From: Paratinospora sagittata | Taxonomy: Eukaryota > Streptophyta > Magnoliopsida > Ranunculales > Menispermaceae | Assembly: GCA_035771175.1 (NCBI GenBank) | Contig: CM069599.1 | Coordinates: 32,955,562 to 33,019,561 of the forward strand | Direction: 5' to 3' | DNA length: 64,000 nt | Part shown: positions 26,401 through 37,958 of the stretch, in pieces | Layout: each line of letters starts with the position of its first letter | Numbering within the stretch: position 1 is the first letter of the stretch | Translations under genes and position numbers: made by a program | Notes under the pieces: model-generated | The model's database searches: none | What the model saw: the letters and a program-made list of their open reading frames with translations, nothing else | What the model was told of the DNA's origin: nothing

Positions 26401-27628
26401 ATCGACAATCATAGGTCGAGATACAATGTATGCAGTTTGTGACTCCTGCTCAGGCAATGGAAACCACTTCTGGTTTTCATAATTCGTTAACATCACTTCC
26501 CTTTTTCCCATTCTCATTGGGTTAGGTACTAAAAAAATTAGAGTCACAAATACTGCCACAATCTCAACCTTTCTCAATGTTTCGCTTATCTTGAATTTCA
26601 TATTATTGCCCCAACATTTTCTTACATTACTTGTTTCTCTTTTTACCTAACACTGGTGTTGATGACTCGACTTCTAACGGCAGTGCAAGCTATCCCACTA
26701 TTGCTGGTGTTAACAATTTCACCACAACTTTGGCTAACCCGAAAGTTATAGGCTGCCTCACAACTTGCGCATATATTTATAACCCAACAATTATCAAACC
26801 TGCCGTATATGATCCCAACATTTATTCTAGATCCTTATCATTCTCAGAGTATCCATCGTGATCATTCCAAACATCAACTATACCTGTCAATTTCATTCAT
26901 GTTTGTATTTATGGTTAAGCATGTCACTACATTTTAGCAAGATAAACTTTTTCATGCATTAAATCATTTTCGCATGATGATAGAAGCCCTTATACAATAG
27001 CTTCTTTCATGAATCTCCTGCCTTAATCGTCTCAAGAGTCCTTAACCCAATTTGCTATCATCTCTTATCATCAGTTAGCTTAAACGTAACTAACGTGCTT
27101 TATCATTTTCAGAGACTTAATCATTCTCAGCAGAGTAACAAATTCTTTACTACGTCTAATATCAGACTGCCAGTTAAGATAGAAAAGTTTCTTTTTCTGA
27201 AAGTTTTCATAACTTTCACATCTTTTCATTTCATCTGGCTTCTCATTGAGACCTTCTATTTATTTTAGTTTGACTTCAGTTTGTTTTTACAGAATACTCA
27301 CACCATTGGCACCCACATCTGGAGCTATCAATGATTCAAGCCTCTGTCTTTCTCACATTACAACTTTGCCACAAGCTCATAAGCTGTGCATTTCGTTGTT
27401 ATTGGGTAGAGTTCTTTTTCTTTCAGCCTTCTGATCCTTTCTTGATCAGCAATTTCCATTGTTAATCTTGACTGGTCTTTTCCAAATCTGGAATTCACTG
27501 ACACTGGTGATTCTCAGTCAAGATAACATATTGGATTAGACTCAACATAATAGTACTACCCATATGTATACCCATACAATCAATCATAATATCATAAAGC
27601 TTTTATCTTTTTACGAATTTTAAACTTA
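23426..27628 (-). other. Internal region of the LTR element, no recognisable protein
   Basis: 4.2 kb between PPT and PBS. The longest open frames are under 100 codons on either strand, and none shows RT, integrase, protease or zinc-knuckle motifs to my reading. It may be a non-autonomous derivative, or a pol region eroded past recognition. Confidence 0.6.
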
Positions 27629-27645
27629 GGCTCTGATACCAATAT

Positions 27646-29610
27646 TGTCACGACGCCCCTGACGTAGGCTGACGTCATGACCGGCACAGCGTACTATACA
27701 CTGTACATACTCATATACAGTATATAATACACTGTCAACCTTCACGTACTCTCACAATACTTCCCAAAATATACATAAATTTTTTTTTTCCTAAGACCAC
27801 AAATCAAATCCAATATAGATCTCTATAATCATTCCACAAAATAAATTCTCACCTGATACGTCTCTATGATCAGCTCATTTCATCATCCCAAACATTATAT
27901 AATATTACCACACAACCCATCTAGGTAATATTACATATATATCGTGTGTGATAATGATACATATCAAAATAAAATAAATATAATCTATTTCCTCCAAGCA
28001 TACATACACATACCAGACGAAGGCTCACGTGATTATCACTCACGGAGTTTCCTTTTCCCTTCGACTCAATACCTGAAATATTGGAGGAAATATGGTGAGC
28101 AAACAACAGCTCAGTGAATATAGTTCTTGAGATGACAATTATATACATTTAGAGAAATATGACATTTAAAATCATTTCAAACACTTATGCAACACATGCA
28201 TCATTCAACGAATATATTATACATGTCAACAACATAAATTTCATGAGTTTTCCATAATACAATGCACAATCTCCCTCCTCCGCAAGGCAAGAGAGCGGGT
28301 CTAACCCTTGTATGGCCGTACAAGATAGACACAACCTCTCATTACCTAATTCACAGTCATTTCAAGGATCGCAACCCTTGTTAGGACAGACCTACTGACA
28401 ATGAGGACTCGCAAAATCTCATCCGGGTCTAATTCCTAACGAAATGACAATGAGGATTCGCAAAGCCTCATCATTACAAACTCCAATGCTAAAATCAATT
28501 TGCATGATCCATAAAACTCAATGCCTTATATATATAAATATAACATGCATAAAATCAAACATTTTATATGCGTACAATGTCATACAAGAACCAACGCAAG
28601 AAACTATACTCACAGTGGTTACACAGGTTTCTAATCCAATATATCCTCTAAAATCGAGCACCATAAACGTCATTGCTTCCTCAAGAGCGTTTAGCCATGT
28701 ACTTAAGCTCTCAACTGAAATGAACCAGAGCTTATCATGAGAAGCACCATTTATCATATCGTTAGTTACTAAAAATATCAAATCATATCCAAAAATCACA
28801 ATCGTAGCATCGAAACGTCCGGAATTCAGTTCTCTACTATTCTATAATCTCAAACCGGAGTTTAATTGGATGCACATCATTGTTCACAGTACTATTCATA
28901 TCACTGTTTATTTAGTACTGTTCACATTCACTATTCACTATTCATCACTATTCATCCGAAAGATGTAAATTGTATTAAAATTGTCAAACGGTCTCCAAAA
29001 CGCATGAAATAGAATCTAACCACAGATTCGGGGTTCCGACTGTCCAGAGAGTATTTTTTCTACCTTCCTAGCGGATTTTCATTCAAGTTGGGTTAAAACC
29101 CCCATTTTGGAAAACGCCGTAAAACGGCTCCCACGGTCAAAATTACTCCGCTAGAAAGTTTACATCTAGCTTAAATATCAATTTTACGAAGAAAGGGAGT
29201 GAAAATCACTTACCGCGAGGCCCGATTGGATGCGAATCCCGCGTTCTTTCTTCTTTTTTTTCCTTCCCTGCCGTCGGTTTTTCTTTCTCCCCTTTCTCCA
29301 ACTTCGTTTAGATTGTTTTTATTTTTATTTTTTTTTCCTTCTTCCACTCACTTATTCTCTCTCTTCTTTTATTTATTTTTTTATTTTATTTTTTTTGTTT
29401 GGACGTTGGTGAGAGAGATTAAAGTAGAAATGACTTCTTTTGTTTTCTTTTATTTTTTTAATGTAAAGGTTGAGAGATTTAGATGAGAAAGGACAAGGTG
29501 ATATTTTATCAGGCGTATATTTAGCTCATACGTATAAAATACGTATATGATACATCTCGATATACGCGTACTTCAACGTATGTATTTAATTAAATTTACG
29601 GGGTGTTACA
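27646..29610 (-). repeat. 5' LTR of the 21-29.6 kb element
   Basis: 1965 bp. It is bounded by the PBS on the inner side and by the right flank AATGT on the outer side. A deletion of about 400 bp after GGTGATATTTTAT (near 29508) explains its shorter length. Confidence 0.9.
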
Positions 29611-30221
29611 AATGTTGTTGAATTTGCATTTATTTTTTGCAAAAAAATGGGTGAAAATGATGAAATGAGGAGGCAAAAATGGGTTTCGGAAACCTATTTT
29701 TGCTCGCCAGATTTGGAGACGTCCAACCCAATAGGGTCGTACAGTTCCCTTTATGTCTGACCATGATAGGTGAGACATAAAGAGATATGTCCAATCCTGT
29801 TAGGTTGAACAATGCATTTATTTTATTTTATTTTATTTTTTTGTCCGACCCTGATGGGCCGAACAGAGGAGATATGTTCGACCTGTTAGGGTCGAACAGA
29901 CTTCATTTTGTCTGCCCAATCAGGGTCAGACACACTCAATCAGGTAGCGATTTTTTTAAGTTTCGAAACTCATTTTCCTTCCCTTTCTCTTCGATTTTGT
30001 ATATGTTTTTGCAAAAACATACACAAAAGGATAAAAATGGTGAGAATATATGCTTTTGATTCGGAAAAATACAAAAAAAATGACAAAATTGAATATTGAG
30101 ATGAGTTGGAGAGTTGAAGGGTTCAGGGTAAAGAGAGAGATGATGGTTTAAGTGGGTTTATTAATGTCTTTTTGGGTAATTTCACATGAGGATTTTTTTG
30201 TCTCTTCAATTTTTTGATCAG
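29611..30221. repeat. Repeat-rich remnant with a recurring GGGTCGAACAGA word
   Basis: Variants of GTCCRACCCTGATGGGTCGAACA appear at least five times on both strands between 29725 and 29935, mixed with T-rich text. This looks like an old LTR or satellite-like remnant. No gene was seen. Confidence 0.45.
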
Positions 30222-30372
30222 GTGGGTGAATAAAGAGGAAAGGTTGGGTAGATTTAGTTGAACAGAGAGGAAGGGTCCTCGCCCTGCAGGCCCTGGCGTG
30301 CATCATCTTTTTCGTTGTGATAAAATTCTGAATTCTCTGGGTTTTTGTGTGTTCTGATTTTTGATTTATTGT

Positions 30373-31420
30373 TGTCACGACTCACGAGCTGTGACGTCAT
30401 GACCGGCACAGAACCCCGTGTATATCATCCCTCGACATACACGACATCCCAATACACACCATAATCCCAAATACAAAACAACAAACACATGGACATACAT
30501 AAGATCATCATTATAGAACATACCCAAAATGACAACCAAAATATTTTTTTTTTTCCAAGTCCATAGTGTTCAAAAGTACAAAATATATTTAACTATAAAT
30601 ACAAACTCATCTAAATGTTAAGTATAAGTATTAGGCGTTACATAGCACACTTTATCAAAATAAATGCGAAAAAGTATTAAATACCTACGTCAACAAAAGT
30701 ACGGGAACGCTTGGCAGCTAAGCTTTTCCCTTCTTCTTCCTATCTGATTCTGAAAACATAAGGATGAGGGCGAGCTACAGCAAGCTCAGTGAGTGTTCCA
30801 TACAAGTGGAAACTTATATATGCATTTAATTAAAACATTGCAAGATCATTAAAACCATTTAAATAACATGGTTATAAACAAGATTACATACATGTCAATA
30901 TAATGTATCATGTCATGAACAAGACAATGCATACCATTTTATAAACACGCATATGCAACCTAAACACCTCCTGAGTAAGAATCAATACAAGGGTCATGTG
31001 TGCTCGAAACCCATGCCCAACCGACTTCTTACCCGTATCTATTAGGAATTCCAATGGGTTGGGCATGTCACCGGAATCAATCCTTTCTCGGAGATCCTGT
31101 TTGCACCTATCATTGAAACCCTCTGCAAGGTCTACAATTGAGGATTCCCCGTCGACCCAACGAGATTCTATAAGAATCTCAAGCTTAGGGAATGCAGCAT
31201 AACTCAACTGTTTTCTCAACTGACTATGCTCAAATACAGTTCATGAATTCAATAAATCATGCATACTACATTAGATAAGCATTTAAAACATTTTATACTA
31301 TAATGTCACATATAGAATTCATAAGTAAAGGAACACTCACAACTTAATTGGCTAGACCTAGTCTAGCCAATTTCTAATTTCAAAAAGCACTATGATGCAC
31401 AATCACCCAATGTAACTCAA
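30373..31420 (-). mobile_element. Partial LTR of a second chromovirus-like family
   Basis: It starts TGTCACGACTCACGAGC...GACGTCATGACCGGCACAG, closely resembling the outer end of the 27646 LTR, but the following text differs. A GAGCTAC...AAGCTCAGTGAG block near 30772 matches a block in the other LTRs. The other end is not visible; the sequence loses LTR character near 31400. It is likely a truncated or solo LTR. Confidence 0.6.
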
Positions 31421-31439
31421 TCCTCAATTGACTTATTTG

Positions 31440-31600
31440 GTTAACTTAGTTGCCAAGTTGATGAGCATCCGTGAAGGGCTTAAATTAGCTAGGGACCTTT
31501 AGATTGAAAACCCAATTGTGGAGACTAATTCAACTAGTGTTATACATGTTATTCAAAGTGGTTATACCGCTCTTCATCGATTAGGGGTGATGTAGTGTAC
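31440..31600 (+). pseudogene. LINE RNase H fragment
   Basis: Reading the plus strand gives AKLMSIREGLKLARDL, then a stop, then IENPIVETNSTSVIHVIQSG. This matches the AELxALRxGLxLAxxxG...VETDS core of plant LINE RNase H. It is short and interrupted. Confidence 0.55.
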
Positions 31601-31984
31601 TCTCAAGGAAAAGAATAGCTCATGAAATCAACAATAAAACTAGAATTAACTCTCTTTTTCTATTTTTTTCCTATAAACTGAAAATTAAAAATAACAATCA
31701 ATGAATGAATATTTCCTACACCCATACCCTATTTATAATATTAGATAACCCTCTAATTATAATTGTAAAAGAACTACATCTCTATGTAATTGGACTCAAT
31801 AACTACTAATATAAACAACTTTTTTACACATTTTCTAGTTTCTAACAAATAATGTTTATAACAACTTTCTAATTTTTTAATTAATAATTATCTTTTAATG
31901 GACTTGTGCACGATTGTAGAGATCTTTTAACAAATCCAAGAAAATATAAACAATAACATGTACTACAGGAAGGAATCAAAATGT

Positions 31985-32150
31985 AGGAAATATGGGTCTT
32001 AAAGCCTCTTGTAATCTTGAAATTCTCTATTCCTCTCTTGCTGGGATATGCCATTATTTTTAGCTGATGCTTCAGGGATTTCCTTTCGTAGGCCTTAGTG
32101 ACTAATATTTCTATAAATTTCCTTCTTATAAAACCAAAACAACGAACCAT
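31985..32150 (-). repeat. Repeat fragment also present at 53805-53945
   Basis: About 140 bp with strong similarity to the text at 53805-53945 in the same orientation (for example GCAGGCCTTAGTGGCTAATA against GTAGGCCTTAGTGACTAATA). The family is unknown. Confidence 0.6.
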
Positions 32151-32204
32151 ATAAAGGAGCTTAAAATAAATGGATATTCAAGAACGACATACATACAAGA
32201 AATC

Positions 32205-32255
32205 TTACCAGCTCTGTTTTCACATGATGATTATCTAGCTGTGCTCCACTACAAT
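32205..32255 (-). pseudogene. C1D exon 2 fragment
   Basis: The minus strand reads CSGAQLDNHHVKTEL followed by a GTAAG donor. This matches exon 2 of the C1D gene (CSGIHPDDHPIKTEL, same donor position). No other C1D exon was found here. Confidence 0.65.
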
Positions 32256-32373
32256 AGATAAAGAATCAAAACACACAAAACCCAGAGAATTCAGAATTTT
32301 ATCACAACGAGAAAGAGGATGCACGCCAGGGCCTGCAGGGCCTACAGGGCCCTTCCTCTCTGTTCAACTAAAT

Positions 32374-35080
32374 CTACCCGACCTTTCCTCTCTGTCCATT
32401 GCTTTGCTTTTTCCCATGGTCTGATTTTGGATTGCCGGTATTGTTTGTATGCTTGAAGGCGCCATCAGCTTTCTTCTCCACCAATTTAGAGCTGCCAGTT
32501 CTTTTGTTTGCAGCTCTATTTGCCTTCGGCTCTGCCACTTTCTCTTGGTGCTTCTTCCCTTGGAGGTGGTCATTAAGAGCCTGCTCACATGGGACACTCA
32601 CCTTACAGAGAGCACAGCCCAACTCATTGGGAGGTTTCTTCTTTGGATGCTTGAAGGCACCATCAGCTTTCTTCTCCACCAATTTAGAGCTGCCAGTTCT
32701 TTTGTTTGCAGCTCTATTTGCCTTCAGCTCTGCCACTTTCTCTTGGTGCTTCTTACCTTGGAGATGGTCATTAAGAGCCTGCTCACATGGGACACTCACC
32801 TTACAGAGAGCACAGCCCAACTCATTGGGAGGTTTCTTCTTTGGACCAGCTATATTGAGCTTACTTTGTCCTACTGCAGACACTTTCCTACTTGTCGCAG
32901 GAATATTGGAGCTCACTGGCTTAGCCTGCAACAAATAATTGGGAGCAGCTCCATCACTTGGAATGTATCAAATAAACATCATGTAAATAAATGTTAAAAG
33001 CCACAGCAAAATATGGCAATAAGTTTAAATATTCATTCTAAGTATGAAGCAATAATGCCTTATTCTATGATCTATCTGTATTCAGAAAATCAGAGCAAAA
33101 CAAATTCATTCCACCTCTAACACAAAAGTTACTGCTGCAAATGGAAATGAAACAACTGACACATTAACCAAGTTCGTTTTGGTTCCTCGAGGACTCCAGG
33201 TGGGCTACTAATTTTACTCTTTTTTTTATTATTAACGAATCATCTTGTTTCTTATTAAAAAAAAAAAAAAAAAAAAAACCTACAACTTCTTTATGCTGCA
33301 TCAGGGAAGAAAGAGGTCTTTTGAGTTCATTTTATTTCTACTTGGAAGAAATGCCAAGAACATTATTATGGCTTCACCTATTGGCATTTGATGAGTCAAG
33401 GCTCGTAACTAAATTAAATTGAAACAATCTTTCCTTAGATAATAACTTTGCATGTGGTGTCATTGCCTAGTGTAGATTAGGTACTTTAGCACCATATCCT
33501 CTTCTGCCAACAACTTAGTACTATTTTGATATTTTCACTCTCACAGCTTCTGTGACTAAGGGTGCAAATTAGTTGGACATTCAGTCCAAGTTTCTGTTGT
33601 AATGGCAGATACGTATGTAGTCTTGATTAGGCATCACAGGAATCATTGCAGAATGCACTGTGTATGGAGCATGACCTCCACACTTTCAACTCATCTTCAT
33701 TTGTGCTAAGTCAAAAGAAAACTACTCATTGTTTTGTGTGTGTGTGTGTGCGTGTGTGTGTGTGTGTGTATAGAAGGGTTATGATCTCAAGCATGTATAC
33801 CGAGTGTCAAACCATTTTATCAAGAGTTCAGCCCCCAGGCTACCAGGTCTTATTGCAAATCCTCTACCACACAAAACTATCCTGATTTATCAAGCACATT
33901 ATGGATTTCAACTCATTTCTAGTCAGTTCTCAATGCAAGTGGTACACCCACTTAAACAGACGTCCAGATTCTTAAGGCATTTCCTATCTCACGGCTTTCA
34001 GCATTGCTGCATCAATGGAAATATGGATTCAATTTATACCAAAAGAAAAGAAAAGACAAAAACGTCTCACATTTTATAAAGAATATATGATTGTTCAAAA
34101 TGTCGTCCATAGAACTTATTGTCCTGAGGTTTATAAGAGTACCATTAAGTGACTTCCAGTAATCCTAATTCTACTAAGAAACAAATATTTAAGAAGGTAA
34201 GATTAATGATAGATCATCATACGTTCATGACACTATTGCTTTTAGTAGTAAGTGAAACGTTGCCTTTTAATAAATGCCGACTTAACCTTGGATAAAGCGG
34301 AGCGGTGGAAGCAGATTCACGTAGCCGCCCCACCCATGTATATAGTTTGGGAAAAGGATTAGTTAAGTTAACATTCCCTTTTAACTGAATCAATAATTAT
34401 CCACTGAATTTTCATGACAGATTTAAGATAAAATGGTAAAGTGTCTGTCTTCTTCAAACTGCAGGGGATTGCATAAAAGAAACACATTTCTGAATGAATA
34501 AGAAAGAAGAGATACAAAGATAAATTAAGAAGAATGTCAAAAAGCATCAAGGGAGTTTCTATTCTAAGAACATTACATACACAAGTAATTCCAAAAGCAT
34601 CAAGGTGGAATGTCTAAAACCTAGATTTTCTAACTTTGCAAGCATACCAATTCACGTGCATAACAAGAAAGAACAAAATGAAAAAAATAAATAAAAGATC
34701 AAAATAATTAAGGAAAGGAATTAAAAAACACTTACCAAGAACACAACTTTTCCTACTTGTGGTTGTGGCGTCGTGTTACCAACAGGATTTCTCTGAAACG
34801 GCAAATTCTCAAAGTATCCAACTTCAGACCGACCAGGAAAAGAAGCCAATAATCTTCCATCAAAACAAAACGAACCAGATAAGCCAATCCCCTCCGCTCT
34901 TCGAATCGCCAGTTCTCGCTCCATCGCCATTTCTCTCCTCACTTCCAATTCCAGCTCTCTCCTTTGCATAATCTCTTCTCTAATTCGCTCCTTCTCCAGT
35001 TGCCTTAGACTCGCATTTCTCATCATAATCTCAGAACTCATCGCCAATTCCGCTGAACAAAATCCAACAAAGTTGTTCAT
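32374..35080 (-). CDS. ZnF-B: shortened copy of the zinc-finger gene
   Basis: Two exons on the minus strand, 34736-35080 and 32374-32925, join in frame to 298 residues. About 130 bp that held the rest of exon 1 and most of intron 1 in copy A is missing. The ATG of old exon 1 now reads through a former intron end into exon 2 (MNNFVGFCSAELAMSSEI). A 12-base in-frame loss removes IIAE-type residues from the charged helix. The last exon keeps the first finger, then repeats it as a 66-residue module (PKKKPPNELGC to DGAFKH), so there are two near-identical U1-type C2H2 fingers. The duplication ends at about 32395 and the frame runs nine residues into foreign DNA before a stop. Fingers 2-5 and the acidic tail are absent. 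Promoter-side sequence is retained to 36650, so expression is plausible but unproven. Confidence 0.65.
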
Positions 35081-36650
35081 GGCGGATGCAGAAGAAGAAG
35101 AAGAGATTAACAGAGGATCGAAGGATCTCTGAGAAGAAGAAGAAGGAAAGTAAAGAGACGTCGATGAAGAGTCAATGGCGTTGGACCTCCATGGTGTTTA
35201 GCCGTTTAGATATTAATATAGTATTATAACAAAGGTTGACGTCTTATGATGATCATGGAATGCGTGATTTTACCATGTTCCAACGTAACACGAAGCTCGA
35301 GCTTAGTCGCGAAGGTATATAGTGTTTGCGTGTTCATTTCCATCCAACGAACACGGAGCGGGAGCTTCATCAAGAAGGTACACGTGGCTATGCCAACGTA
35401 CACACGGTATCGGGTACATACATATATTACACCACCATTATCATAATTTTGTTACAGATGTAGTTACATTTTATTTATTTTATATTATTATTATTATTAT
35501 GATTTACTGAGAAAGTGTGAGATGTGTACAACTTTCAGTTTCAACACTAATATTTAGGAGTTTAAAAAAAAAAAAAAAACATTAATATTTAGGGGTGACA
35601 AAAAAAAAAATGGTCCTGCTAAATCCTAATAAATTTATGATGTTTGGGTCCGGAAAAAGTTTTTTTGGTTTGTATCTATTTATTTTAGAAAATAAATAAA
35701 GTTTTTTGGTTCATGCCTTTGATTCCAATGTTTTTGTAGCGTGTGCATCAAGGATCCGAGCAAGTACATAAAAATAAGTCCTTTTATATATTAATTAATA
35801 AATATTTTTATAAATATTAGGAACACATTAAAAGTCACACAAGCAATCTATGAATTAAGCGCTCTCTACGAAAGTCAGGGCTACTTCTCATTTCATTTGT
35901 GAAAATTTGATAATCTATAGACCGTCCCTAACAAATGATCAGCAATTGATATAATAAAACTACAAATTCAATATAAATAAAACTATAAATAAAAAATTAT
36001 TTTAAATTCTAAATAAATATCAAATAGTAACAAGTTATACAAAATTAGCAAATAAAAAAAATAATTAAATTGTAGAAGTAGGTTTCTCTTTTTTTTAAAA
36101 AAAAAAGGTTGGCGAACAAAGATAGTGGTTGACAAACCGAGGAAAAAAATTGATTCAATCGTAATATAGAAGCTGTTAAAAAATAAAAGAAAATAAAAAC
36201 AAGTGACTAGCGGAGAGGGCGTAACAAGAAGTAGAAGGAGAAGAAAAAGAAAAGAAAAAAAGAAGAAGAAGAAGAAGTTGTAGACTAGACAAGGCAGAAC
36301 AAGAACAAGAAAAAGAATGAGTCACCGATCACAAGATCGTTGCCATATTTTTTTTTTTAAATTGCAATTATCTTGACACACTTTAAGGTTGTAGATTGCT
36401 ATAAGATTTACGAGATCTTCGTTTCCGGATTTCGTTGCCAGTGGCGAGATTGTTGTTGTAAGATTTCTTATTTATTGTTATTGTAAGATTTCTAATTTGA
36501 AATCGCAGGTTTCTCAACACTTTAAGATTTTTGATTGAGGTAAGATTTTAGATTGCGGTAGGATTGAAGTACATAAAATAATTTAATTAAAAAAGTTTAA
36601 AACATGACTTAAAAATGATATTAAAAAATAAATATAAAATTAACCTATAT
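32395..36650. repeat. Segmental duplication, copy B
   Basis: This is the direct copy of 16206-20285. The copies are about 16 kb apart, with the 21-29.6 kb LTR element between them. The left edge falls at the outer end of an inverted-repeat arm, the right edge at the start of an LTR (about 36656). A (GT)n microsatellite at 33738-33771 lies in a segment missing from copy A. Confidence 0.9.
32450..32842 (-). repeat. Tandem duplication of a 198-bp finger module
   Basis: Two adjacent copies of about 198 bp, each coding for one U1-type finger plus its basic linker. They differ at a handful of bases (one changes AELKAN to AEPKAN). The module is single in ZnF-A. Confidence 0.9.
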
Positions 36651-36655
36651 ATATC

Positions 36656-37160
36656 TGCTGGGCCCACATTTAGTGGTGGGACCCCACTGTAAATTAATAA
36701 AGGAAAAGAAACAAAAAGGGTGGGTCCCACATGTTTTATATAAATATAAATGATCTAATCCTAGTCATTGATTTGGTAGGTGAGATCTAATCTTAACCAT
36801 TGATCTGGCAGTTGAGATCTAATACTAGTAATCCATTCATTACTAATTAATTACAAGTTTGTCATCTATCATAACTATAAATAGGGGCTCAGAATTCAAT
36901 TTAATTCATTCAGATCTGAGTGATCATAAATATATTCGATTTCTCAAGAGGGGGAGAATCTCATTGTTCTCTCCTTGAAAGTAAAAAGAGAGTTATAATT
37001 TACAGTTTAAAGTGAAACTTCTACATCCTGCTCATGGACGTAGGTCTCAAAACCGAACTACGTAAAACTTACGTCTCTCTACTCTTTATAGTTATTGTCT
37101 TTATTTTACCATTTAGCGGTGTAATATTGTATACATTCCCCAAGAAGTGGTGTCAGAATC
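36656..37160 (+). mobile_element. LTR with adjacent tRNA primer-binding site
   Basis: It begins TGCTGGGCCCACATTTAG and contains TATAAATA at 36876-36883. It ends near 37145 with CATTCCCCAAGA, followed at once by TGGTGTCAGAATC, a PBS resembling initiator tRNA-Met. The matching 3' LTR is not in the window. Its sequence does not match the Copia LTR remnant at 40.2 kb, so it belongs to a different element. Confidence 0.6.
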
Positions 37161-37163
37161 TCT

Positions 37164-37446
37164 GACAAATTCTTAGTATGCTATGTGGTTGCGGCCTTGG
37201 CTGATCTTCCACATCAGAAAAGTCTTTTTTGAGATACTACGCTATTCACGTATATAACACTATTCACGTACACGACATTATTCACGCATATCATTGTTCA
37301 TTTGTGTACCATGTCAAGGAATCAACGCATTATACTGTTATTCTACTGAACCAACAATCAATATAGTTAGTTAGATTCAGTCTTGTCCTTAGTACCTTTA
37401 AATATTAAACGAGAGACAGCTTGCTCTTTTAGAAGACTTGGTATTT
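37164..37446. other. Probable internal DNA of the preceding LTR element
   Basis: No protein is recognisable. The phrase TATTCACGTA recurs near 37230-37290. Confidence 0.3.
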
Positions 37447-37451
37447 AAGCG

Positions 37452-37958
37452 TGTCACACCCTGGGTTGCACAGCGTGCCCCTACCCAGGTGCGGGCGTAC
37501 CACCACGACCTCAGCCGTGTGGCGAACGCCTAGCCATTATGGATCCATAATATTGTCCCATCTCGGCCAGCCACGCCACACAAGGACGCCGGTCACCGAG
37601 ATCATTTATCCCCCTGCACAATCCACAGCACAGGGAGGGCCTCCCCCATGTTCGAACTCGCAACCTCTTCCTCATAAGGTTAGATTTCGCAACTTGAGTA
37701 CCCATTGAGCCATTTTCAATGGATACTCAAGTTGCGAAATCTAACCTTATGAGGAAGAGGTTGCGAGTTCGAACTTGGGGGAGGCCCCTGGACTGTGCAG
37801 TGTTCTTCATAGGGAAAGGACAAAGGTCGTTGGGTGCGTGCAGTGTTCTGTGGACCCCAATGAAGACAATACTATGGATATATAATGGCTAGGCGTTCGC
37901 CCCGAGGGGTGCGCCCGCACCTGGGTAGGGGGCACACTGTGCAACCCAGGGTGTGACA
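37452..37958. mobile_element. 507-bp foldback element with perfect 5-bp target duplication
   Basis: The left end TGTCACACCCTGGGTTGCAC and the right end, ending AACCCAGGGTGTGACA, are inverted copies. AAGCG flanks both sides (37447-37451 and 37959-37963). The arms meet near 37705-37718, where ACTTGAGTACCCA and TGGATACTCAAGT form the tip. About 80 bp in mid-arm is not shared (around 37550-37625 against 37800-37880). No coding capacity is seen. TG...CA ends and a 5-bp target duplication are LTR-element features, which is unusual for a full-length hairpin. Confidence 0.85.

Larger units (their letters stand above)
21045..29610 (-). mobile_element. LTR retrotransposon with both LTRs, coding region degenerate
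   Basis: The element lies on the minus strand. Its 3' LTR is 21045-23412 and its 5' LTR 27646-29610. The PBS TGGTATCAGAGCC (complementary to initiator tRNA-Met) reads on the minus strand at 27629-27641. A purine-rich tract (AAGTTGGGGAGAT) lies at 23413-23425 next to the 3' LTR. The LTRs start TGTAACACCCCG and end GTCGTGACA in sense orientation; the 3' LTR has TA instead of CA at its last dinucleotide. The flanks AATAT (21040-21044) and AATGT (29611-29615) are a likely 5-bp target duplication with one change. These ends resemble chromovirus (Ty3/gypsy Tekay-like) LTRs. The 4.2-kb interior has no long frame and no gag-pol motif that I recognise, so the copy is non-autonomous or badly decayed. 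Confidence 0.85.
30222..32397. repeat. Large inverted repeat, arms about 150 bp, 1.9-kb spacer
   Basis: The arm at 30222-30372 reads as the reverse complement of 32252-32397. Shared words include CCCTGCAGGCCCTGGCGTGCAT, TTGTGATAAAATTCTGAATT and GTAGATTTAGTTGAACAGAG. The left arm is cut by an LTR end at 30373. The right arm runs straight into a C1D exon-2-like piece at its inner side and into the ZnF-B duplication at its outer side. Confidence 0.85.

Noticed and set aside
30148..30378. 76-codon minus-strand ORF in the inverted-repeat arm
   Set aside because: The second arm does not conserve the frame, and no domain is seen.
32399..32997. Two plus-strand ORFs of about 180 codons with internal repeats
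   Set aside because: They are antisense to the duplicated finger module of ZnF-B; the repeats mirror that duplication.
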